Made by a program: the position numbers and the translations under genes. DNA of 37,360 nt from J005 sp964613235 (lineage in GTDB: Bacteria; Pseudomonadota; Zetaproteobacteria; Mariprofundales; Mariprofundaceae): the NCBI GenBank assembly GCA_964613235.1, contig CAZTGM010000010.1, positions 1-37,360 of the forward strand, written 5' to 3'. Shown piece after piece: positions 8,490 through 17,039 of the stretch. The notes below the pieces were generated by a model. The model saw only the letters and a list, made by a program, of their open reading frames with translations. It ran no database searches and was not told the DNA's origin. How positions within the stretch are numbered: position 1 is the stretch's first letter; every line of letters begins with the position of its first letter.

Positions 8490-9914
8490 TTGGCCATGCT
8501 GTTTGTGGCCATCGAATTCGGCATTCTCATGCTCTCCGCCATCCTGCTGTACGGCGCATTAGCGCATCGCGTCAATCAGGATGTGGATGATGAACTGATG
8601 CAACAGGCAACACTGATTGTAAACCGGCTGGAGAATTCCCATTTTTATTCCTGGTCCAGTCACCTGAACACATTCGCCCGCCATTTTCAGGGACCGATGG
8701 AACTGGTCAGCATCAACGGGCTGGTGCTGTTCACATCCAACCATACCCTCATTGAGCATGGCGGCAATAATGTCAGTCAGGCACTGGCACGTGCCTTCGG
8801 GCAGAACCAGATCAGCTTCACCTCAACCCAGTCGTTATTGCAAAAAAGCAACATCCGCATCATTGCCATGCCCATTCATCTGGGCGGTGAGGTTTCCGCC
8901 GTAATCCTGCTGGGCAAAAGTACATCGGATATCAGTGCCATCTTCCGCCTGATGTTCATTATCGGCGGGATTCTTGGTCTGGCCATGATGATCCTCAGTG
9001 CGCTGGCTGGTTACTTCATGGCCAAAAAGGCGCTGGATCCGATTCAGGAGATATCGTCAACGGCCCGTGCCGTCGCCGCCGGCGATTTGTCGCGTCGTCT
9101 GGAATCCAAATCGCAGGACAAGGAAATCCGTTTCCTGGTTCATGTGCTGAACAAGATGTTCGAGGACCTAGAAGCCAGTTTCCGTGCCCAGCGCCGCTTT
9201 ACGGCCGATGCCTCGCACGAACTGCGCCTGCCCCTGACCATCCTCAAGGGTGAAATCGAGGTGGCCCTGCGCCATCCGCGCAGCCGCGAGGAATACGAAC
9301 ATATCCTTCGCCAGCAACTGGAAACGATCGAACGCATGCAGCGCATCGTCAACGACCTGCTGACCCTGGCCCGTGCCGATGCCGGCCAGCTGGAGCTGAT
9401 TCAGGAACCTGTCGATTTATCCCTGTTGCTGAGAGAAGTCGGCCAGCAACATCTGATCCTGTTTGCCAGCCAGCATATCACGCTGAATATGGATATCACC
9501 GAAGGCATGGAAATCATCGGTGATGCCGCGCATCTGGAACGCGTCCTGCTCAATCTGCTGAATAACGCCTATAAATATGCACCGGAACATTCCACCATCA
9601 CACTGTCCGGCCATGTCGATCAGGAACAACGGGCGGTCATCAGTATCCGCGATGAAGGCCCGGGTATTCCACCTGAACAACAGGCGCTTCTGTTTGACCG
9701 TTTCTATCGTGCCGACGATGCCCGCTGTCGGAAGGAAGGTGAAGGCGCAGGCCTGGGCCTGTCCATTTGCAAACGCATTGTCGATGCGCATGGCGGCAGC
9801 ATCATGGTACAAAGTACACCGGGGGAAGGAGCAACCTTTATCGTCCGCCTGCCACTGGCCGGCCCCGACCCCGCGCATTCGCAACGCCTGCATTCCGTGC
9901 TGGATACAGCATGA
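8490..9914 (+). CDS. Sensor histidine kinase, partner of the OmpR-type regulator
   Basis: About 474 residues. Order: transmembrane helix (about 1-22), periplasmic sensor (about 25-150), second helix (about 152-177), HAMP (about 178-230), DHp domain with His243 in DASHELRLPLT, and HATPase with N box LNLLNNAYKYAP, G1 DEGPGIP, F box LFDRFYRADDA and G2 GAGLGLSICK. The DHp motif has Leu where Thr is usual (HELRTPLT). Architecture matches CusS-type kinases. The start is uncertain: the first plausible codon is TTG at 8490, while the frame stays open back to 8376 and upstream codons encode a basic stretch (WIRSNIFRTFRGR) that would suit the cytoplasmic end of the first helix. Confidence 0.9.
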   Translation: MAMLFVAIEFGILMLSAILLYGALAHRVNQDVDDELMQQATLIVNRLENSHFYSWSSHLNTFARHFQGPMELVSINGLVLFTSNHTLIEHGGNNVSQALARAFGQNQISFTSTQSLLQKSNIRIIAMPIHLGGEVSAVILLGKSTSDISAIFRLMFIIGGILGLAMMILSALAGYFMAKKALDPIQEISSTARAVAAGDLSRRLESKSQDKEIRFLVHVLNKMFEDLEASFRAQRRFTADASHELRLPLTILKGEIEVALRHPRSREEYEHILRQQLETIERMQRIVNDLLTLARADAGQLELIQEPVDLSLLLREVGQQHLILFASQHITLNMDITEGMEIIGDAAHLERVLLNLLNNAYKYAPEHSTITLSGHVDQEQRAVISIRDEGPGIPPEQQALLFDRFYRADDARCRKEGEGAGLGLSICKRIVDAHGGSIMVQSTPGEGATFIVRLPLAGPDPAHSQRLHSVLDTA

Positions 9915-9916
9915 AA

Positions 9917-9947
9917 AACGGCGTCGGGCGAAAAGCCCGACGCCGTT
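9917..9947 (-). terminator. Terminator hairpin between the kinase and the TolB-like genes
   Basis: Perfect 13-bp stem (9917-9929 with 9935-9947) and 5-base loop. On the minus strand the hairpin runs into TTTTT-CA, as expected for the end of the leftward TolB-like transcript. The plus strand lacks a T run, so it would end the kinase transcript only weakly. Confidence 0.75.
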
Positions 9948-9967
9948 CACATGAACATGATCCGCTG

Positions 9968-11026
9968 TTATTTTCCAGTCAGCCGGGGGAATGCCACCTT
10001 CCAGATATGGAAGCCGGATGTACTGCCGCGCACCTGATGAAAGGCCCGCTCTTCCGACGATATCTTACGATCGGAATGAAAATAGACATACCCGTCACGA
10101 GCCACTGTCGGCGCTCCATCGCGTGCCGCGTCTTCCGTCAAACGAACCAGATTGCGCCCATCTCTGGTAATGGCCCATACATCCCAGTTGCTCTTATGCT
10201 GATGGCGCATATCCGCACCCCCCCGATTGGAGGTAAACACAATCCACTTGCCATCCGGGCTCCACGATGGTTGCGCATCGATACTGCGATCATCCGTTAG
10301 CTGCACTAGACCGGAGCCATCAGTACGCATCATGAACAAATGCCGACTGCGACCAGCCGCCATCGAGAATACCACCCACTGTCCATCCGGTGACACATCC
10401 GGATTACTGCCTTCACTGAGCACATGATCCAGCCCCTTGCTGTCGATATGCACAATACTCGACTTGAACCCCTTGATATCCCAGTTCTCGAAGCCGTCAC
10501 GATGGGAAGACGATCTATGCGTACCCGCCGCACGGCTACCTTCCAGGCGAACCGCCAGAACTGAACCATCCGGCAATACCTTCACCTGGGTTAAATTACC
10601 ATACAGACGCTGCAGACGACGCACCACGCCCTGACCATTGGCTGCCTTGACCCACAAACCAAGGCCACCGGCCCTGCCGGAAAGAAAACTGACCTCACGC
10701 TCATTGTACCAGGCAATGGAATCGGCAGCATGGACATCATCACTGACCACATTCAACGGGTCACCATTCTCCGTCAGCCGCCTCGAAACCAGCAAGTTCC
10801 GATGCTTACTGACAGCTACCAGCAGATATTTCCCGTCCGGAGAAACTTTCGGATACATCTCCTGCTGACCTGGTTCCAGTGTCAGCAGTTCAGCTCCGTC
10901 CGACACCTTTTTGTCTCCGGCAGATGAAGGCGGCTGTACCGACTCCAGCCAGTCCAGAAGATTTTCAGCCTGCGCCGGAAGACTCACGGCAAACAGCGCA
11001 ATCACTAAGCACAGGGAACGTTTCAT
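9968..11026 (-). CDS. Secreted TolB-like beta-propeller protein (second of pair)
   Basis: 352 residues with a signal peptide (MKRSLCLVIALFAVSLPAQA). PD40/TolB-type repeats are visible as VSPDGKYLLVAVS, DVSPDGQWVVFSMA, PSWSPDGKWIVFTSNR and a final DGYVYFHSDRK, so a six-bladed propeller is likely. The start at 11026 has GGAGA; two ATGs just upstream have poorer spacing. It follows its paralogue by 13 bases. TolB itself works with Pal, but the pal and tolQRA genes are absent and the N-terminal TolB domain is not recognisable. Substrate or partner unknown. Confidence 0.8.
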   Translation of the reverse strand: MKRSLCLVIALFAVSLPAQAENLLDWLESVQPPSSAGDKKVSDGAELLTLEPGQQEMYPKVSPDGKYLLVAVSKHRNLLVSRRLTENGDPLNVVSDDVHAADSIAWYNEREVSFLSGRAGGLGLWVKAANGQGVVRRLQRLYGNLTQVKVLPDGSVLAVRLEGSRAAGTHRSSSHRDGFENWDIKGFKSSIVHIDSKGLDHVLSEGSNPDVSPDGQWVVFSMAAGRSRHLFMMRTDGSGLVQLTDDRSIDAQPSWSPDGKWIVFTSNRGGADMRHQHKSNWDVWAITRDGRNLVRLTEDAARDGAPTVARDGYVYFHSDRKISSEERAFHQVRGSTSGFHIWKVAFPRLTGK

Positions 11027-11039
11027 AAGCATCTCCATA

Positions 11040-12101
11040 TCAACGAATCGTTACTTGCCAGATCGACCATGTGCCGCCACCGGCTTCACGAGTGGAGTGG
11101 AACAGGATTGTCGACTGGTCTTTCCAGGTCGGGCCGCCGTCAATGGCATGGCGACTGTTGGTGACACGTTGCACATTCAGCGTTTTCAGATCGAGCACAT
11201 AAATCGACATGCCGCGAGGGTCGCCCTTACGGTCACGGTTAGAAATAAATGCTAGCCTTGAACCGTCCGGACTCCATGCCGGCTCGAGATCCGCATACGG
11301 ACTGCTCGTCAACTGAACCAGGTCGCTGCCATCGACATCCTGCAGCCACAAATCGTAATTGCCGTTATTTTCCCGCACAAATACGATCCGCCGCCCATCC
11401 GGCGACACCACACCGTCAAAGGCATTGGGAATCATCGTTAGCTGGCTACTTTTGCGATCAAAGATAAACTGCGCAGGCTGCTTGAATTTCTGATGCTGCC
11501 CCGTCTTTGTCGCCGCATATCCCACCTTCCAGCGATACAGGTTTGAATTATAAATACGCCAATCCTGACCATACAATTCGATATGCGGTACCTGGCCAAA
11601 CTCATTCAGCAGCTGATTGTATCGATTCTTCTCGAAAGTTGAATCAAAGGTCCAGAATCGTCCGTCAGGCGATGCTTTCAGATGATGCGGCGCCAACGCG
11701 CCACGAAACGTCAGCATATTGGCAATGGCCACATGTCCGTCACCCTGTGACTGCTTCATCCAGGCCGAAATCGGTCCCAGCCGGCTACTGACATAACCAA
11801 TCGCACCATCTTTCGTGGCTGCACCAAAACGAACGGCCTCACCCAGAAATTGCGGCTGAATCATACGACCATCCAAGCGGGGCGAACGCCTTGAAGTCTG
11901 TACAACACTGTAGCCCTTGCTGTCTTTGCGGTTATACACCAGAAAATCTCCGGCAACAGATGGATAAACCAGATCCGCATGCTTGTCCGATAATACCGGC
12001 TGCACCGGAAAGAGAGGTGCCTCCTGCTGATGAAAACCGGCGGCATTCGCCTGCCATGAAAATACCAGCACGCATGCTGCCAATAAAGCTGAAAATCTCA
12101 T
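11040..12101 (-). CDS. Secreted TolB-like beta-propeller protein (first of pair)
   Basis: 353 residues with a signal peptide (MRFSALLAACVLVFSWQANA). Propeller repeats include KASPDGRFWTFDS, VVSPDGRRIVFVREN, PAWSPDGSRLAFISNR and a last IDGGPTWKDQSTILFHSTR. The ATG at 12101 follows AAGGAGA. It is the first gene of a two-gene leftward operon divergent from ilvC. Both proteins end similarly (a blade with a Trp-Lys/Gln-Val strand), which suggests tandem duplication followed by divergence. I do not recognise a named family beyond TolB-like or PD40 repeats. Confidence 0.8.
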   Translation of the reverse strand: MRFSALLAACVLVFSWQANAAGFHQQEAPLFPVQPVLSDKHADLVYPSVAGDFLVYNRKDSKGYSVVQTSRRSPRLDGRMIQPQFLGEAVRFGAATKDGAIGYVSSRLGPISAWMKQSQGDGHVAIANMLTFRGALAPHHLKASPDGRFWTFDSTFEKNRYNQLLNEFGQVPHIELYGQDWRIYNSNLYRWKVGYAATKTGQHQKFKQPAQFIFDRKSSQLTMIPNAFDGVVSPDGRRIVFVRENNGNYDLWLQDVDGSDLVQLTSSPYADLEPAWSPDGSRLAFISNRDRKGDPRGMSIYVLDLKTLNVQRVTNSRHAIDGGPTWKDQSTILFHSTREAGGGTWSIWQVTIR

Positions 12102-12334
12102 TGATCCAAATCTCCTTTTCCATTTTGGATGGCCGTTCAACAACAGCACCTGGGCGGTATTATTTCGATGCACATCTTCAATCACGATGAACCCATGATG
12201 AAGGCTTATTCATGATTGCGCGGATGTTAAGTATGTCCAAAGCCATACCACCTGAAAAGGGGTGAAATTTTCTCCGGGAACGGATAGCGTGCGCCACCTT
12301 TTTATCTTTATGGAATTGTTTGGAGGAATTAAAC
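12102..12334. other. Divergent intergenic region between the TolB-like pair and ilvC
   Basis: 233 bases. Apart from the two ribosome sites I see no clear promoter, leader peptide, attenuator hairpin or riboswitch. It must contain the promoters for both directions. Confidence 0.5.
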
Positions 12335-13351
12335 ATGGCCCTGAATGTCTATTATGACAAGGATGCGGACCTTGCCATCATTCGCAATAAAAAAGTCGTT
12401 ATTATTGGTTATGGCTCGCAGGGTCATGCGCATGCCAACAATCTGAAAGACTCGGGCGTTGATGTGACCGTCGCCCTGCGCCCGGGCTCGGCCTCCGCAG
12501 CCAAGGCCGAAGCTGCCGGTCTGCCGGTCAAGACCGTTGAAGAAGCCATCGTCGATGCCGACCTGGTCATGGTGCTGACGCCCGATGAATTCCAGGCACA
12601 GCTGTATAACGACCAGCTCAAACCCAACCTGAAGCAGGGTGCCACACTGGCATTTGCCCATGGCTTTGCCATTCACTACAACCAGATCGTACCACGTAGC
12701 GATCTTAACGTCATCATGATTGCGCCCAAAGCACCGGGACACACCGTACGTTCCGAATTCGTCAAGGGTGGCGGCATTCCGGATCTGATTGCCATTCATC
12801 AGGATGCCAGTGGTGATGCCAAGGAAATCGCCCTGTCCTATGCCTCGGCCATCGGCGGTGGCCGTACGGGCATCATCGAAACAACCTTCAAGGATGAAAC
12901 GGAAACCGACCTGTTCGGCGAACAGGCTGTACTGTGTGGCGGCTGTGTGGAGCTGGTCAAGGCCGGCTTTGAAACGCTGGTAGAAGCCGGCTATGCACCG
13001 GAAATGGCCTATTTCGAATGCCTGCATGAACTGAAGCTCATCGTCGACCTGATGTATGAGGGTGGCATCGCCAACATGAATTATTCGATTTCCAATAATG
13101 CGGAATACGGCGAATACGTCACTGGCCCCAAAGTCATCAATGACGAATCGCGCAAGGCCATGCGCGAGGCACTGCATCGCATCCAGACCGGTGAATATGC
13201 CAAACAGTTTATTCTGGAAGGCGCCACCAATTATCCGTCCATGACGGCCTATCGCCGCCTGAATGCCGCGCATCCGATTGAGCAGGTGGGCGAACGCCTG
13301 CGTGGCATGATGCCGTGGATCAAAAAGATCGTCGATAAATCGAAAAACTGA
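12335..13351 (+). CDS. ilvC: Ketol-acid reductoisomerase (class I, NADP+)
   Basis: 338-residue enzyme that converts acetolactate or acetohydroxybutyrate into the dihydroxy acid in valine, isoleucine and leucine synthesis. The Rossmann motif GYGSQGHAHANNL near residue 25, the metal-binding DETETDLFGEQ and the C-terminal ECLHELKLIVDLMYE knot segment are all present. Length is that of class I (short) enzymes. The ATG at 12335 has GGAGG at 12322-12326. It stands alone, with a strong terminator after it; ilvBN and leuA are not adjacent. The 233 bases upstream are shared with the divergent TolB-like pair. Confidence 0.97.
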   Translation: MALNVYYDKDADLAIIRNKKVVIIGYGSQGHAHANNLKDSGVDVTVALRPGSASAAKAEAAGLPVKTVEEAIVDADLVMVLTPDEFQAQLYNDQLKPNLKQGATLAFAHGFAIHYNQIVPRSDLNVIMIAPKAPGHTVRSEFVKGGGIPDLIAIHQDASGDAKEIALSYASAIGGGRTGIIETTFKDETETDLFGEQAVLCGGCVELVKAGFETLVEAGYAPEMAYFECLHELKLIVDLMYEGGIANMNYSISNNAEYGEYVTGPKVINDESRKAMREALHRIQTGEYAKQFILEGATNYPSMTAYRRLNAAHPIEQVGERLRGMMPWIKKIVDKSKN

Positions 13352-13367
13352 ATCGCAACATCAACGT

Positions 13368-13394
13368 AAAAGGGCGCTTTTGGCGCCCTTTTTT
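13368..13394. terminator. Bidirectional terminator between ilvC and smpB
   Basis: Stem of AAAGGGCGC with GCGCCCTTT around a short loop, then TTTTTT on the plus strand and TTTT on the minus strand. It sits between the convergent ilvC and smpB stops and can end both. Confidence 0.85.
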
Positions 13395-13396
13395 AT

Positions 13397-13837
13397 TTAC
13401 ATCTTGTAGCGCCGCTGCAAATCGCGCCGGATATCGCGCTCTTTCAGCGCCTGCCGCTTATCGTGCATCTTCTTGCCACGTGCCAAACCGATTTCCAGCT
13501 TGGCGTAACCGCGCTCGTTGAAATACAGCTTCAAAGGCACCAGTGCCAGTCCCTTTTCCTTGAGCTTGCCTATCAGGCGCTGAATCTCGCGCTTGTGCAG
13601 CAGCAATTGCCGGGAACGAGCCGGCTCTTTCGGATTATGCATGGCTGCAGGCTTGTACGGACTGATATGGCAACCGATGAGCAACACTCGTCCGTTGCGA
13701 ACAATACAATGCGCTTCAGCCAGATTGACTTGCCCTGCCCGCACCGATTTTACCTCCGGACCGGTCAGTATGATACCGGCCTCAAAGGTTTCCAGAATAT
13801 GATATTCATGGCGTGCACGCCGATTGATAATGGCCAT
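13397..13837 (-). CDS. smpB: SsrA-binding protein SmpB
   Basis: 146-residue partner of tmRNA in ribosome rescue; it binds the tRNA-like domain of tmRNA and places its C-terminal tail in the empty mRNA channel. The sequence shows NRRARHEYHILETFEAGI, GPEVKSVRAGQVNL and the basic tail GKKMHDKRQALKERD typical of the family. Length is normal. The tmRNA gene ssrA is not seen next to it. Convergent with ilvC. Confidence 0.96.
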   Translation of the reverse strand: MAIINRRARHEYHILETFEAGIILTGPEVKSVRAGQVNLAEAHCIVRNGRVLLIGCHISPYKPAAMHNPKEPARSRQLLLHKREIQRLIGKLKEKGLALVPLKLYFNERGYAKLEIGLARGKKMHDKRQALKERDIRRDLQRRYKM

Positions 13838-13877
13838 GCGCAGATGCTATCGAACATGAGCACACCTTGCACAACAA

Positions 13878-13905
13878 AAAAGGCGGCCCGTTCGGACCGC
13901 CTTTT
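13878..13905 (-). terminator. Intrinsic terminator after the cytochrome c gene
   Basis: 9-bp stem (13878-13886 with 13897-13905), extended by a CCG/CGG closing of the loop. On the minus strand it is followed by TTTTTTG, ending the cytochrome transcript before smpB. Confidence 0.8.
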
Positions 13906-13923
13906 CACACACTCAGTTGCTGA

Positions 13924-14244
13924 TTACTTGAGCTGCTCTTCGAACCAGGCGCGAACTTCCGCCTTCTTCTCATCATTCAGCTTACGATATTTCTTCAGCT
14001 GACCTTTCATCGTGTTTTTCTTGCTGGCAAATTCAGCCACTTTTGGCTCCAGCGGGGCATCCGAATTCAGGAATTCGAATACGGCATCAACGGAACCATA
14101 GGCAGCTACGATCTTTTCAAAAGCCGGGCCTACCTTGTCCTTGTGGCCTGAGTGGCAGCTTTTACAGAACACGCCTGCATTGGCAGTCATGGCGCCACCG
14201 AGCAGTACTGCTGTTGCCGCTGCGGCAATCATCATCTTTTTCAT
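13924..14244 (-). CDS. Small periplasmic monoheme cytochrome c
   Basis: 106 residues with a signal peptide (MKKMMIAAAATAVLLGGAMTANA) and one heme-binding CKSCH (about 27-31). A methionine in KKNTMKG is the likely distal ligand. The remaining helix is rich in Lys and Glu. The ATG at 14244 follows AGAGGAGG. It is a single-gene unit with its own terminator and a perfect TTGACA upstream, so strong expression is plausible. Such soluble cytochromes carry electrons between outer-membrane or quinol donors and terminal oxidases; in an iron oxidiser it might receive electrons from a Cyc2-type protein, but no such partner is in the window. Confidence 0.88.
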   Translation of the reverse strand: MKKMMIAAAATAVLLGGAMTANAGVFCKSCHSGHKDKVGPAFEKIVAAYGSVDAVFEFLNSDAPLEPKVAEFASKKNTMKGQLKKYRKLNDEKKAEVRAWFEEQLK

Positions 14245-14275
14245 AAAACATCCTCCTCTCGAGATTGGGGTTGAC

Positions 14276-14304
14276 TTGCTAATCAAATTGATCGGCACTG
14301 TCAA
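14276..14304 (-). promoter_or_regulatory. Possible sigma-70 promoter of the cytochrome c gene
   Basis: On the minus strand, TTGACA (14304-14299) is a perfect -35, followed after 17 bases by TAGCAA (14281-14276), a weak -10. It lies about 30 bases ahead of the start codon. Assignment rests on the -35 only. Confidence 0.4.
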
Positions 14305-14319
14305 CTATAGGCAGGCGCC

Positions 14320-14352
14320 GTCCAGTGCATAGAGGAAATCCATGCACCGGAC
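14320..14352. other. Imperfect hairpin between clpB and the cytochrome c gene
   Basis: GTCCAGTGCAT (14320-14330) pairs with ATGCACCGGAC (14342-14352) with one mismatch. It lies 25 bases after the clpB stop (minus strand) but without a T run, so it may be a weak terminator or an mRNA 3'-end structure. Confidence 0.4.
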
Positions 14353-14377
14353 AGGGGGAAAATCTGCACCCGCACGA

Positions 14378-16975
14378 TTATTTCGCCGTAATCGTCAGGC
14401 CCTGGGCACCTGCATCGACGAACAACCGGCTGCCCGGCCTCAGCTGGCCACCAATGATCTGCCGTGCCAGCGGCGTCTCCACATACTGCTGGATAAAGCG
14501 CTTCAGGGGCCTTGCACCGAACACCGCATCGTAGCCCTTGTCGGCAATCCAGCGGCGCGCTGCATCGCTGACTTCAAGTTCCAGATGCTGTTCAACCAGC
14601 CGCTGTTTCAGCTCGGCCAGGAACAGATCAACAACCTGCACGATATCCTTCTCCGTTAACGGCTTGAACAGCACCGTATCATCCACGCGGTTAAGAAATT
14701 CCGGCCGGAAATGACCGCGCAAAGCCGCCATGACCTGCGCCCGTGCATCCGCCGAAATATGGCCTTCGGCATCAATGCCTTCGAGCAGGTATTCGCTGCC
14801 GATGTTACTAGTCATGATGACAATAACATTGCGGAAGCTGACCGTACGGCCATGGCTATCGGTCAGACGGCCATCGTCCAGCAACTGCAGCAGGATATTG
14901 AACACATCGGCATGTGCCTTTTCCACTTCATCAAGCAGCAGCACACAATACGGTTTACGCCGCACAGCCTCGGTCAACTGGCCACCTTCTTCAAAACCGA
15001 CATAACCCGGCGGTGCGCCGACCAGGCGTGATACCGTATGTTTCTCCATATATTCACTCATATCGATGCGAACCATGTTTTCCTCGGTATCAAACAACGT
15101 TCGTGCCAACGTTCGTGCCAGCTCCGTCTTGCCCACGCCCGTCGGGCCGAGGAACAGGAACGAACCAACCGGCCGCTTCGTATCCTTGATGCCCGCACGT
15201 GCACGCAGTACGGCATCAGCCACGGCTTGCACGGCTTCATCCTGACCAATGACCCGCTCATGCAGCACGTCCTCCAGACGCAACAGCTTTTCACGCTCAC
15301 CTTCCATCAGGCGCGTGACCGGAATGCCGGTCCAGCGAGCCACGACCTCGGCAATCTCCTCCTCGGTCACCTCTTCGCGCAGCAGAGCTTTCTCTTCAGC
15401 CTTCGCCTCAACCTCCTGCAACTGCTTCTCCAGTTCCGGCAAGGTACCGTAACGCAACTCAGCCACACGATTCAGATCATAGCTCCGCTCGGCCTCTTCG
15501 ATATCGCGCCGCACTTTCTCAATCTGCTCACGCAAGGCCTGCACCTGCGCAATGGCACCTTTCTCCTTTTCCCATTGCGCACGCATGACATCCCGGCACT
15601 CTTTCAGATCTGCCAGCTCCTGCTGCAAGGCTTTCAGACGTTCGGCGCTGGCCTTGTCCTTCTCCTTTTTCAGCGCTGTTTCCTCGATTTCCAGCCGCAT
15701 GACGCGACGGGTGATTTCATCCAGTTCGGCAGGCATGGAATCCATTTCCGTCCGAATGGAGGCGCATGCCTCATCTACAAGATCGATAGCCTTGTCCGGC
15801 AGGAAACGATCGGAAATATAGCGATCCGACAATACGGCTGCGGCCACCAGCGCCGCATCCGCGATGCGCACGCCATGATGCAATTCGAAACGCTCGCGCA
15901 ATCCGCGCAGAATCGAGATTGAATCCTCGACATCCGGCGCATCGACGATAACCGGCTGGAAACGCCGCTCCAGCGCCGCATCCTTTTCGATATACTGGCG
16001 ATATTCGTCCAGCGTCGTGGCTCCGATACAGTGCAACTCACCACGCGCCAGCATCGGCTTGAGCATATTACCGGCATCGGATGAGCCTTCGGTCTTGCCG
16101 GCACCGACAATCGTATGCAATTCATCAATAAACAGAATGATGCGCCCTTCCGCCTCGCGGATTTCCTTCAACACGGCTTTTAAGCGTTCCTCAAACTCAC
16201 CTCGATATTTGGCACCAGCCATCAGGGCCGTCATATCCAGTGCAAAAATTGTCCGATCTTTCAAACCTTCGGGCACATCACCGGATACAATGCGCTGCGC
16301 CAGGCCTTCGGCGATGGCTGTTTTTCCCACACCCGGCTCACCGATTAATACGGGGTTGTTTTTCGTCTTGCGTGAGAGAATGCGAATGACGGATCGAATC
16401 TCGCTGTCACGTCCGATGACCGGATCCAGCTTGCCGCTGCGTGCCAGCTCGACCAGGTCGGAACCATATTTCTGCAAGGCTTCGTACTGGGACTCCGGAG
16501 TATCCGTCGTCACCCGCTGATGTCCACGCACCTTTTCCAGTGCCTGCATGAACGACTCACGCGACAGGCCCAGCTCTGACAATATGCGTCCGGCATCCGT
16601 GCCATGCCCTTCGGTAATCAGCGCGAGCAACAAGTGCTCCACGGAAACATATTCATCGCCCAGTATTCTGGCTTCCTCTTCGGCACGGACAAACAACTGC
16701 TGCAGACGCTGGGTAATATAAATCTTGCCGGCTTCCACGCCGCCGCCGCTGACCCGTGGCCGCCTGGCCAGAGCCTCCTGTACGCGTGCCTTAAGCACAT
16801 CAACGGACAATCCTGCCTGTTCAACCAAACGGGGCGCCAGCCCGTCCTCCTGAACCAACAGTTCCATCAGCAGGTGCTCACCATCCACCTCCTGATGCTG
16901 TAATTTCACCGCCAGCGACTGACTTGCCGTAATGGCCTCACGCACCTTCTGCGTTAGCCTGTTCATATCCTGCAT
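14378..16975 (-). CDS. clpB: ATP-dependent chaperone ClpB
   Basis: About 865-residue Hsp100 disaggregase that works with DnaK to pull apart aggregated proteins. Domains in order: Clp N domain (1-145), first AAA+ with Walker A GEPGVGKTAI and Walker B ILFIDELHT, coiled-coil middle domain (about 400-530, Glu/Lys-rich), second AAA+ with GPTGVGKTELA and VLLLDEVEKAH, and a D2-small C-terminal domain. ATGs lie at 16981, 16975 and 16966; GGAGG is one base from the first but about seven from 16975, so I prefer 16975. A sigma-32-like promoter lies upstream. Confidence 0.96.
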   Translation of the reverse strand: MQDMNRLTQKVREAITASQSLAVKLQHQEVDGEHLLMELLVQEDGLAPRLVEQAGLSVDVLKARVQEALARRPRVSGGGVEAGKIYITQRLQQLFVRAEEEARILGDEYVSVEHLLLALITEGHGTDAGRILSELGLSRESFMQALEKVRGHQRVTTDTPESQYEALQKYGSDLVELARSGKLDPVIGRDSEIRSVIRILSRKTKNNPVLIGEPGVGKTAIAEGLAQRIVSGDVPEGLKDRTIFALDMTALMAGAKYRGEFEERLKAVLKEIREAEGRIILFIDELHTIVGAGKTEGSSDAGNMLKPMLARGELHCIGATTLDEYRQYIEKDAALERRFQPVIVDAPDVEDSISILRGLRERFELHHGVRIADAALVAAAVLSDRYISDRFLPDKAIDLVDEACASIRTEMDSMPAELDEITRRVMRLEIEETALKKEKDKASAERLKALQQELADLKECRDVMRAQWEKEKGAIAQVQALREQIEKVRRDIEEAERSYDLNRVAELRYGTLPELEKQLQEVEAKAEEKALLREEVTEEEIAEVVARWTGIPVTRLMEGEREKLLRLEDVLHERVIGQDEAVQAVADAVLRARAGIKDTKRPVGSFLFLGPTGVGKTELARTLARTLFDTEENMVRIDMSEYMEKHTVSRLVGAPPGYVGFEEGGQLTEAVRRKPYCVLLLDEVEKAHADVFNILLQLLDDGRLTDSHGRTVSFRNVIVIMTSNIGSEYLLEGIDAEGHISADARAQVMAALRGHFRPEFLNRVDDTVLFKPLTEKDIVQVVDLFLAELKQRLVEQHLELEVSDAARRWIADKGYDAVFGARPLKRFIQQYVETPLARQIIGGQLRPGSRLFVDAGAQGLTITAK

Positions 16976-17008
16976 ATCCATGCCTCCATCGTTATCTCAC
17001 AGCACATG

Positions 17009-17037
17009 TATGGGGTCGACAGCACGGGTTTGCAAGC
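17009..17037 (-). promoter_or_regulatory. Heat-shock (sigma-32-type) promoter of clpB
   Basis: Minus strand: CTTGCAA (17036-17030) then CCCCATAC (from 17015), with 15 bases between the two hexamers TTGCA-type and CCCCAT. This closely fits the RpoH consensus CTTGAA-N13-17-CCCCATNT. It is placed about 35 bases before the clpB start, inside the gap after the hybrid-kinase stop. Confidence 0.6.
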
Positions 17038-17039
17038 CC

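Noticed and set aside
12102..12334. Leader peptide or riboswitch before ilvC
   Set aside because: I found no Leu/Val/Ile-rich short frame followed by a terminator and no known riboswitch motif.
12329..13273. 314-codon open frame antisense to ilvC
   Set aside because: ilvC is certain on the plus strand; the reverse frame has no motif or ribosome site and is an effect of codon bias.
13838..13923. tmRNA gene next to smpB
   Set aside because: The region holds only a terminator and too little sequence for ssrA.
15038..15922. 294-codon open frame antisense to clpB
   Set aside because: Lies within the certain clpB gene, and its predicted protein is low-complexity Leu/Gln-rich with no family.
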